From NCBI GenBank assembly GCA_001898645.1, contig MKUQ01000014.1:1-64000 (forward strand): a stretch of 64,000 nucleotides of DNA, read 5' to 3'. Below are positions 57,714-64,000 of the stretch, piece by piece; positions within the stretch are counted from its first letter, which is position 1; the number at the start of each line of letters is the position of its first letter. Source of the stretch: Burkholderiales bacterium 70-64. Its GTDB lineage: Bacteria > Pseudomonadota > Gammaproteobacteria > Burkholderiales > Burkholderiaceae_E. The position numbers and the translations under genes are program-made. The notes beneath the pieces were generated by a model. The model was not told the origin of the DNA. It worked only from the letters and a program-made list of their open reading frames with translations, and did no database searches.

Positions 57714-58814
57714 TCATCCGGCACAGGCGCCCGCCGCGGGCAGCGCCCACGGCAGGGGGCGGCCTTCCTCGGCGCAGGCGCGCACCGCGGGCAGGGCCGA
57801 GTGCAGGTCGATCCCGCGTTCGGCCAGCCAGCGGTCGTCGTAGTAGCTCTGGAGGTAGCGCTCGCCGCTGTCGCACAGGATGGTGACGATCGAGCCGCGC
57901 TCGCCGGCCCGGTGCATCCGGTGCGCCAGGTGCAGCGCCCCGATGAAGTTGGTGCCGGTCGAGCCGCCGCAGCGGCGCCCCAGCACCTGGTGCAGGTAGT
58001 GGATGGCGGCCAGCGAGGCGATGTCGGGGATCTTCAGCATGCCGTCGATGGCGCCCGGCATGAACGAGCGCTCGACGCGGGGCCGGCCGATGCCCTCGAT
58101 CATCGAGCCGGCCTGCAACTGCAGCGAGGTGTCGCCGCTCGCATAGGCGTCGAAGAAGACCGAGTTGTCGGGATCGGTCGCGCATACGCGGGTATCGAAG
58201 CAGCGATAGCGGATGAAGCGGCCGATGGTGGCGGTGGTGCCGCCCGTGCCGCAGCTGCACACGACCCATTTCGGGACCGGGTGGGGCTCCTGCGTCATCT
58301 GGGCGAAGATCGACTCGGCGATGTTGTTGTTGCTGCGCCAGTCGGTGGCGCGTTCCGCGTAGGTGAACTGGTCCATGTAGTGGCCGCCCAGCTCGCGCGC
58401 CAGCCGCTCGGCCTCGCCGTAGACCGCGCCCGGATGCTTCACCAGGTGGCAGCGCCCGCCGTAGAACTGGATCGCCGCGATCTTCTCCGGCGAGGTCGTC
58501 TCGGGCATGACGGCGATGAAGGGCAGCCCGAGCAGCCGGGCGAAATAGGCCTCGGAGACCGCCGTGGAGCCCGAGGAGGCCTCGATCACCGTGCTCTCCT
58601 TGTGCAGCCAGCCGTTGCACAGCGCGTACAGGAACAGCGAGCGCGCCAGCCGGTGCTTCAGGCTGCCGGTCGGGTGGCTCGATTCGTCCTTGAGGTACAG
58701 CTCGACGCCCGGGGTGGCGGGCAGCGGCACCGGGATCAGGTGCGTGTCGGCCGAGCGGTTGAAGTCGGCCTCGATCTTGCGGACGGCCTGGGCTTCCCAG
58801 CTTCTCGGGTGCAT
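57714..58814 (-). CDS. PLP-dependent cysteine synthase-fold enzyme (cysteine desulfhydrase-like)
   Basis: This 366-residue fold-type II PLP enzyme has [23 protein letters not shown], where the Schiff-base lysine is in GSLKHR, then [22 protein letters not shown] and the phosphate loop [13 protein letters not shown]. The SLKHR variant and length are like Cds1-type L-cysteine desulfhydrases rather than CysK/CysM. It probably releases sulfide, pyruvate and ammonia from cysteine. ATG 58814 is chosen because the ORF upstream of it looks noncoding. A 97-base gap precedes TctC. Confidence 0.82.
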   Translation of the reverse strand: MHPRSWEAQAVRKIEADFNRSADTHLIPVPLPATPGVELYLKDESSHPTGSLKHRLARSLFLYALCNGWLHKESTVIEASSGSTAVSEAYFARLLGLPFIAVMPETTSPEKIAAIQFYGGRCHLVKHPGAVYGEAERLARELGGHYMDQFTYAERATDWRSNNNIAESIFAQMTQEPHPVPKWVVCSCGTGGTTATIGRFIRYRCFDTRVCATDPDNSVFFDAYASGDTSLQLQAGSMIEGIGRPRVERSFMPGAIDGMLKIPDIASLAAIHYLHQVLGRRCGGSTGTNFIGALHLAHRMHRAGERGSIVTILCDSGERYLQSYYDDRWLAERGIDLHSALPAVRACAEEGRPLPWALPAAGACAG

Positions 58815-59037
58815 GCTCAGAGTCCGTCTGCGCAGGGCGCGGCGACGGGAGGTCGTTCGCGGGGGGTCATGGGAGTCCTTTCCGAGGTCGGCCTGCCATT
58901 GTCCGCTATCGTGAGGAGAAATTTGGTGCGAATTCGGCCCTGTATCGGTCGATTCGTGGCAGATCATGCTCGCGAAGAGACCTCTTCGAGGAAAAATAAT
59001 CCAGCCGTGTGACCTTCGCGGTGCGGCGCCCGCCGGA

Positions 59038-59937
59038 TCAGGCCTTCGGCGGCGTCTCGCCCCGGGCCGGCTGCCCGGTGATGTGCAGCAGCAGCGCGCT
59101 GGTGTCCAGGTGCCCGAGCCCTGCCAGGCGCGCGCCCTGCAGCTGGCTGCGCACCAGCGCGCCGAGCGGCACCGGCCGGTCGACCTGCTCGGCCAGCGCG
59201 AGGAAGTAGCGCAGGTCCTTGTCCATCAGCTCGAGCCGGAACTGCGGCGCGAAGTCGTGCGCGATCATCTTGGGGATCTTCGAATGGGTCAGCCGCGAGC
59301 CGGCAGCGCCCTCGCACAGGATCTGCCGCGCCGCCTCGGGATCGACATGGGCGGCCTGGGCGACGGCCATGGCCTCGGCGATGGCGGCCGTGAGCACGCC
59401 CGAGAGCATGTTGTTGATCAGCTTCATCGTGGCGCCGGCGCCGCTGTGCCCCATGTGCACGGTCATGCGGCCCATCGCCTCGAGCAGGGGGCGCGCGAGC
59501 TCGAGCGCCGGGAGCTCGCCGCCCACCATGAACACCAGCTCGCGGCTGCGCGCCTGCGCGATGCTGCCCGCGACCGGCGCATCGAGATGGAACAGGCCGC
59601 GGCGATGCGCCTCCGCCGCCACGGTGCGCGTGAGCGCCGGGGAATTGGTGCTCGCATCGACGATCACGGTGCCCGGCGCGGCGCGCGCCACGACGCCGTC
59701 GGGCGCCAGCATGACGGCGCGCGTCGCGTTGTCGTCGGAGACCATCGACACCACGAAACGGGCGCCCTCCACCGCCTCGGCGATCGATGCGCAGACGACG
59801 GCGCCGCGCGCGCCCAGCGCCTGCGCGCGTTCCGCATGGCGGTTGTAGACGCGCAGCGCAATGCCGGCATCGAGCAGGTTCGCGGCCATCGGTGCGCCCA
59901 TTGCGCCCAGGCCGATGAAAGCGACGGAAACACTCAT
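59038..59937 (-). CDS. NAD(P)-dependent beta-hydroxyacid dehydrogenase (3-hydroxyisobutyrate dehydrogenase family)
   Basis: This 299-residue protein starts [31 protein letters not shown], a Rossmann motif, followed by [10 protein letters not shown] for substrate binding. [18 protein letters not shown] contains the catalytic lysine. The family includes MmsB, tartronate semialdehyde reductase and glyoxylate reductase, and substrate cannot be assigned from sequence. It is divergent from the NnrU gene across a 94-base gap. Confidence 0.88.
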   Translation of the reverse strand: MSVSVAFIGLGAMGAPMAANLLDAGIALRVYNRHAERAQALGARGAVVCASIAEAVEGARFVVSMVSDDNATRAVMLAPDGVVARAAPGTVIVDASTNSPALTRTVAAEAHRRGLFHLDAPVAGSIAQARSRELVFMVGGELPALELARPLLEAMGRMTVHMGHSGAGATMKLINNMLSGVLTAAIAEAMAVAQAAHVDPEAARQILCEGAAGSRLTHSKIPKMIAHDFAPQFRLELMDKDLRYFLALAEQVDRPVPLGALVRSQLQGARLAGLGHLDTSALLLHITGQPARGETPPKA

Positions 59938-60031
59938 TGCGGATCCTCCGTTTCATGGCACGTCGCCGCGGAGGCGACGATCCTTGCATATAGGTTACCC
60001 TTGCGCGAAATCCGCTTTGGTGGAGTGTGCC

Positions 60032-60607
60032 GTGACCGTCCTCGTGCTGGGCCTCGTCCTGTTCCTGGGCATGCACTCGGTGCGCATCGTGGCCGACGAC
60101 TGGCGCGGCGCGCGCGTCGCGGCCATGGGCCTGGGGCCGTGGAAGGGGCTGTACTCGCTCGTCTCGCTGGTCGGCCTGGTGCTGATCGTGTGGGGCTTCG
60201 GGTTGACCCGCCAGGCGCCGGTCGACCTGTGGCATCCGCCGGCCTGGACGCGCCACCTGGCGTCGCTGCTCACCTGGATCGCCTTCGTGCTCATCGTCGC
60301 CGCCTACGTGCCGCGCAGCCGCCTGCGCGCGGCGATCGGCCATCCCATGGTGGCGGGGGTGAAGCTGTGGGCGCTGGCACACCTGCTGTCCAACGGCCGG
60401 CTGGCCGACGTCGTCCTGTTCGGCGCGTTCCTCCTGTGGGCCGTGCTCGACTTCCGTTCGGCGCGCCGGCGCGATCGCGTCTCGGGAGCGCCGGCGCGCG
60501 CCGGCCTGTGGGCCAACGACCTGGTCACCGTGGTCGTCGGCACCGTGGCCTGGTACGTGTTCGCGATGTACCTGCACCAGCCGCTGATCGGCGTGCGGCC
60601 GGTCTGA
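60032..60607 (+). CDS. NnrU family membrane protein
   Basis: This 191-residue integral membrane protein is NnrU-like, with LFLGMHSVRIVADDWR at the first helix and GPWKGLYSLVSLVGLVLIVWGF. HPMVAGVKLWALAHLLSNGRLADVVLFGAFLLWAVLDF is the family core. NnrU is linked to nitric-oxide metabolism and denitrification in some bacteria and is related to isoprenoid-type membrane enzymes. The start is GTG at 60032, with GGAG six bases upstream; the longer ORF start overlaps the divergent gene. Confidence 0.88.
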   Translation: MTVLVLGLVLFLGMHSVRIVADDWRGARVAAMGLGPWKGLYSLVSLVGLVLIVWGFGLTRQAPVDLWHPPAWTRHLASLLTWIAFVLIVAAYVPRSRLRAAIGHPMVAGVKLWALAHLLSNGRLADVVLFGAFLLWAVLDFRSARRRDRVSGAPARAGLWANDLVTVVVGTVAWYVFAMYLHQPLIGVRPV

Positions 60608-60785
60608 GCCGGCGGCCCGTGTGGTGCCCCTCGGCGCCGGGCCGCCCCGCAGCGCCGGGTCGCTTCCCGATGCCGCCGCCTTGACGCCGGCTCCCGGCGT
60701 TGCGACGATCCTCATCAGGCCGCGCGGTGCGCCCCCGGAGGGCCCTCCCGGCGCGGGGTGATCACCTTTCGACAGGAGCACGACC

Positions 60786-61310
60786 ATGGCGAAACCCGCC
60801 CCCAGTCCGGCCGATCTGATGAAGCTGCATGGCGAAGCGATCCAGCGCGGCGGCGCCGCGGCGCGCACCGCTCTCGAAGGCATCGGCAAGCTTGCGGCGC
60901 TGAACATCGATACTGCGCGCGCCTCGCTCGAGGAATCGACCGAGCAGATCCGGGCCTTGCTATCGGCGCGCGACGTGGGCACGCTCACCGACCTGGTCAG
61001 CAGCTTCGCCAAGCTCTCGCCGGAGAAGGTGAACGCGTACGTGAACGCCGTCTACGCCATCTCGAGCGAGACCGGGGCCGAGCTGCGGGCCATGCTGGAG
61101 CAGCAGGTCAACGAGGCCAATGCCCAGCTCACCGCGACGGTGGAGACGCTCGCGCAGTCGGCCCCGTCCGGCGCCGATGGAACCCTCGATTTCATCACCA
61201 AGTCGATCGATGCGGCGAGGTCGGCGTACGAGCAGATGCAGTCGGCCACCCGGCAGTACGCCGAGGCCGCGGCGGCGCCGGCGGGCGCCACCGGCAGGAA
61301 GAAGCGCTGA
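60786..61310 (+). CDS. Phasin family protein
   Basis: This 174-residue, alanine-rich, helical protein has NIDTARASLEESTEQIRALLSARDVGTLTDLVSSFAKLSPEKVNAYVNAVYAISSETGAELRAMLEQQV, the phasin pattern. Phasins coat polyhydroxyalkanoate granules. ACAGGAG ends about six bases before the ATG. The 178-base gap upstream contains nothing I can name. Confidence 0.9.
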   Translation: MAKPAPSPADLMKLHGEAIQRGGAAARTALEGIGKLAALNIDTARASLEESTEQIRALLSARDVGTLTDLVSSFAKLSPEKVNAYVNAVYAISSETGAELRAMLEQQVNEANAQLTATVETLAQSAPSGADGTLDFITKSIDAARSAYEQMQSATRQYAEAAAAPAGATGRKKR

Positions 61311-61392
61311 CGCGCGGCGCACGGTGCAGCGGGCGGGAGGAAGCGGGGCGTTTCCTCCAACGGGGACGAAGCTTCGCGTAAGATCGGCCGCC

Positions 61393-62619
61393 ATGCCTCT
61401 CGAAGCCCCGATCCGGCCGCCGACCCGCCTGGCCCGCGTGCTGCGCGACGCCGGCACCGTCTACTCGGTCAACGGCCTGATCGGCTTCATCTTCGCCGCC
61501 ACCGGCCCGGTGGCGGTGATCCTCGCCGTGGGGACGCGCGGCGGCCTGTCCGAGTCCGATCTCGCCTCCTGGATCTTCGGCTCGTTCTTCCTGAACGGGC
61601 TGATCACGCTGCTCTTCTGCTGGCTCTACCGGCAGCCGCTGGCCTTCTTCTGGACCATTCCGGGCACGGTGCTGGTGGGCCCCGCCCTCGGGCACCTGAG
61701 CTTCCCGCAGGTCATCGGCGCCTTCCTGGCCTCGGGTCTGGTGATGGTGCTGCTGGGCCTGAGCGGCTGGGTGCGCCGGGCGATGGCGGCCGTGCCGATG
61801 CCCATCGTCATGGGCATGGTCGCCGGGGTGTTCCTGCGCTTCGGCCTCGATCTGGTGCGCTCGCTGCACGACGATGCGCCCATCGCCGCGCCGATGGTGA
61901 TCGCGTTCCTGCTGCTCAATGCCTGGCCGCGCGCGGGGCGGCGCCTGCCGCCCATGCTGGGCGCGCTGCTGGTCGGGGCGATCGCGGTGGCGTTCTCGGG
62001 GCGCTTCGTGCCCGAGCTGTCGGCCAGCGTGATCCTGGCGCGGCCCAACCTGTACCTGCCCGAGTGGTCGCCGCAGGCCATGGTCGAGCTGGTGCTGCCG
62101 CTGGTCATCACCGTGCTGGTGGTGCAGAACGGCCAGGGCGTGGCGGTGCTCAAGGCGGCCGGCCACGAGGCGCCGATCAACGCCGTCACGCTGGCCTGCG
62201 GCATCGGCTCGATGGTCACCGCCCTCGTCGGCACCGTCTCGACCTGCCTCACCGGCCCGACCAACGCCATCGTCTCCGCCTCGGGCGAGCGCGAGCGCCA
62301 CTACACCGGCGGCCTGGTGGTGGGCCTGCTGGCGCTGGCCTTCGGGCTGCTCTCGCCGCTGTTCACGCGGCTGATGCTCGCCACCCCGCCGGCCTTCATC
62401 GCCACCCTGGCGGGCCTGGCGATGCTGCGCGTGCTGCAGATGGCCTTCGTGACGTCGTTCGGCGGCCGCTTCACGCTCGGCGCCCTGGTCACCTTCCTCG
62501 TCACCGTGGCCGACATCGCCCTCCTGAACGTGGGCGCGGCCTTCTGGGGGCTGGTGGCCGGCTACCTGGTGTCCCTGCTGCTCGAGCGGCACGATTTCGC
62601 GGCGCTCGCAAAGGCGTAG
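61393..62619 (+). CDS. benE: Benzoate/H+ symporter BenE family
   Basis: This 408-residue transporter has about twelve hydrophobic segments. Family landmarks include FIFAATGPVAVILAVG, PLAFFWTIPGTVLVGPALG, VLVVQNGQGVAVLKAAGHEAPINAVT and STCLTGPTNAIVSASGERERHYTGG. It imports benzoate or related aromatic acids with protons. ATG 61393 is the first start consistent with the family. No benzoate-degradation genes are in the window. Confidence 0.92.
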   Translation: MPLEAPIRPPTRLARVLRDAGTVYSVNGLIGFIFAATGPVAVILAVGTRGGLSESDLASWIFGSFFLNGLITLLFCWLYRQPLAFFWTIPGTVLVGPALGHLSFPQVIGAFLASGLVMVLLGLSGWVRRAMAAVPMPIVMGMVAGVFLRFGLDLVRSLHDDAPIAAPMVIAFLLLNAWPRAGRRLPPMLGALLVGAIAVAFSGRFVPELSASVILARPNLYLPEWSPQAMVELVLPLVITVLVVQNGQGVAVLKAAGHEAPINAVTLACGIGSMVTALVGTVSTCLTGPTNAIVSASGERERHYTGGLVVGLLALAFGLLSPLFTRLMLATPPAFIATLAGLAMLRVLQMAFVTSFGGRFTLGALVTFLVTVADIALLNVGAAFWGLVAGYLVSLLLERHDFAALAKA

Positions 62620-62648
62620 GGCGGCTTTCCGGCCCGACTCCGCCCAGA

Positions 62649-63161
62649 CTACTCCTGGCCGAGCAGGCCCTCGTAGACCGTGAGGTCGCGCGGCGAGAAG
62701 CAGCAGAAGATCACTTCCTCGATCGCGGCGCAGCGCGGCAGGGTGGTGCGCACCGTGTCCACCGCGACGGCGGCGGCGAGCTCGACCGGATAGCCGTAGA
62801 CGCCGGTGCTGATGCCCGGGAACGCCACGGTGCGCAGCTCGTGCGTGGCAGCGATCTCCAGGCAGCGCCGGTAGCAGGAGGCGAGGAGCTCCGGCTCGCC
62901 CCTGGCGCCGCCGCGCCATACCGGTCCGACGGTGTGGATGACGTAGCGGGCCGGCAGGCGGTAGCCCCGCGTGAGCCGGGCCTCGCCGGTCGGGCAGCCT
63001 CCCAGCAGGCGGCATTCGTCGAGCAGCTGCGGCCCGGCCGCGCGATGGATCGCGCCGTCGACGCCGCCACCGCCCAGCAGCGAGGAGTTGGCCGCGTTGA
63101 CGATGGCCTCCACCGCGAGCGTGGTGATGTCGGCGTGGCGTGCGTCGAGCGTTGCGGGCAT
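62649..63161 (-). CDS. Macro-domain ADP-ribose hydrolase (YmdB-like)
   Basis: This 170-residue single-domain protein has [55 protein letters not shown], the MacroD/YmdB motif including the catalytic Asn-Ala-Ala-Asn and GGGGVDGAI. It continues with [14 protein letters not shown]. It removes O-acetyl-ADP-ribose or mono-ADP-ribose. ATG 63161 is chosen over the long upstream ORF. It is convergent with benE, with a 29-base gap and no evident terminator. Confidence 0.93.
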   Translation of the reverse strand: MPATLDARHADITTLAVEAIVNAANSSLLGGGGVDGAIHRAAGPQLLDECRLLGGCPTGEARLTRGYRLPARYVIHTVGPVWRGGARGEPELLASCYRRCLEIAATHELRTVAFPGISTGVYGYPVELAAAVAVDTVRTTLPRCAAIEEVIFCCFSPRDLTVYEGLLGQE

Positions 63162-63178
63162 GGGGAGATTGTGCGCCG

Positions 63179-63565
63179 TCAGCCCGGCTCCCGGCGCATG
63201 CGCAGGCGTGCCGCCATGCGTGCGACGGCGATGGCGGGCAGGGCGAGCAGGGCGAACAAGATCAGCCCGAGCGGAAGCAGGCCGAAGCCGCCCGCCGTGA
63301 GGACGAGCACTACCGCCTGCGTGAGCATCACCGCCAGCCCCCAGCGCCACGCCCGCTCGGGATACGTATAGCCCAGCACGCCGGCGACGGCGATCGACAG
63401 CGGGTAGGCGGCCGTCCAGTAGAGGCCGGAGTCCCACGCTTCCCTGCGGCCGCTCGCGGCCGCCGTGAGCAGCCACAGCAGGGCTCCGGCGGCGATCGCG
63501 ACGGCGTAGGGTAGCGTGCTCGAGGTCCTGGGCATGGCTGGCGGGCTTCCGGGGCGTGTCGACAT
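63179..63565 (-). CDS. Small hypothetical membrane protein
   Basis: This 128-residue protein has three to four hydrophobic segments ([79 protein letters not shown]) and a basic C-terminus. I do not recognise the family. It lies two bases after the flavin-reductase gene and 17 bases before the macro-domain gene, all on the minus strand, so the three may be co-transcribed. Confidence 0.7.
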   Translation of the reverse strand: MSTRPGSPPAMPRTSSTLPYAVAIAAGALLWLLTAAASGRREAWDSGLYWTAAYPLSIAVAGVLGYTYPERAWRWGLAVMLTQAVVLVLTAGGFGLLPLGLILFALLALPAIAVARMAARLRMRREPG

Positions 63566-63567
63566 GG

Positions 63568-64000
63568 CTAGCGCATCTTCGAGGGCAGCCGGATGGTTTC
63601 TCCCGCCACCATGAAGCTGCCGTATCCGCGGTGGTGGATGGTCCGCGGGTCGTGCAGCGAGGCATCGACCCAGGCCTGCACGACTTCGACCACGAAGAAC
63701 GCATACTTCGCCGCCATGCCGGGATCGACGACGCGGCATTCGAGGCTCGCGTAGCACTCGTCGATGAGGGGAGCCCCGACCTGCCCGGCGGGGCGGGTGG
63801 TGAGACCGAATTTGCGGAACTTGTCGGTCCTCGCGCCGGTCGAGTTGCCGCAGCCCACCACCTTTTCCGCGATCTCCACGGTGGGGATGTTGATGACGCA
63901 TTCCCCGGACGCGGTGAGCAGGCCGTGCGTATGGCTGCGGTCGCTCACCACGCATCCGACCAGGGGCGGCTCGAACTCGAGCATGCAGTGCCACGACATG
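63568..64000 (-). CDS. Flavin reductase-like domain protein, N-terminus beyond window
   Basis: The visible 143 residues, [66 protein letters not shown], match the FMN-binding split-barrel flavin-reductase family. In that family MSWH...EFEPPLV lies some 40-50 residues from the true start, so the first visible Met is internal and the gene is cut by the window edge. A substrate flavin or partner monooxygenase cannot be named. Confidence 0.82.
   Translation of the reverse strand, partial: MSWHCMLEFEPPLVGCVVSDRSHTHGLLTASGECVINIPTVEIAEKVVGCGNSTGARTDKFRKFGLTTRPAGQVGAPLIDECYASLECRVVDPGMAAKYAFFVVEVVQAWVDASLHDPRTIHHRGYGSFMVAGETIRLPSKMR

Overview
The window looks like the chromosome of a GC-rich betaproteobacterium, probably Burkholderiales. 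The reasons are high G+C at third codon positions, a tripartite-tricarboxylate (Bug/TctC) binding protein, a phasin, BenE and NnrU. I saw no rRNA, tRNA, integrase or insertion sequence. Everything is read by eye from sequence and ORF translations; no searches were run.

Region 1 (1-2040) holds an anti-phage dCTP deaminase of the AvcD type, followed by an overlapping small ORF. A gene-free, hairpin-rich stretch lies just upstream, where an AvcI-type RNA antitoxin would be expected.

Region 2 (2279-23505, all minus strand) is a 21-kb uptake locus. It encodes three full TonB-dependent receptors and one internally deleted receptor, four BtuF/FepB-fold binding proteins, two FecCD permeases, two ABC ATPases, two BioB/HcgA-like radical SAM enzymes, an O-methyltransferase-like protein and its own TonB-ExbB-ExbD. 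The two transcription units are preceded by palindromes of the form CGnTATAT-N8-ATATAACG, which match the ModE (molybdate sensor) operator as I remember it. I infer a molybdenum- (or tungsten-) starvation uptake system, possibly for a metal chelate handled by the radical SAM and methyltransferase enzymes.

Region 3 (23700-41799) is a complete type I-G (formerly I-U) CRISPR-Cas locus. A cas4-cas1 fusion and cas2 precede a leader and an array that I count at 112 repeats, with a decaying tail. The interference operon cas3-csx17-csb1-csb2 is convergent on the minus strand. A VapBC-type toxin-antitoxin pair (42266-42852) sits divergently beside cas3.

Region 4 (42885-51957) is an iron-siderophore island: a methyltransferase, a catecholate-type receptor, a PchR-like AraC regulator, a Fes/IroE-like esterase, binding protein, permease, ATPase and a DUF2218 protein. 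A Fur-like box and a 108-bp duplicated control segment flank a MarR-family gene fragment.

Region 5 (52049-64000) is ordinary metabolic chromosome. It encodes an MBL-fold hydrolase, DadA-type amino-acid dehydrogenase, beta-carbonic anhydrase, Lrp regulator, UroD-like protein, TctC, a PLP cysteine-metabolism enzyme, a hydroxyisobutyrate-dehydrogenase-like enzyme, NnrU, phasin, BenE, a macro-domain protein, a small membrane protein and a flavin-reductase gene cut by the window end.
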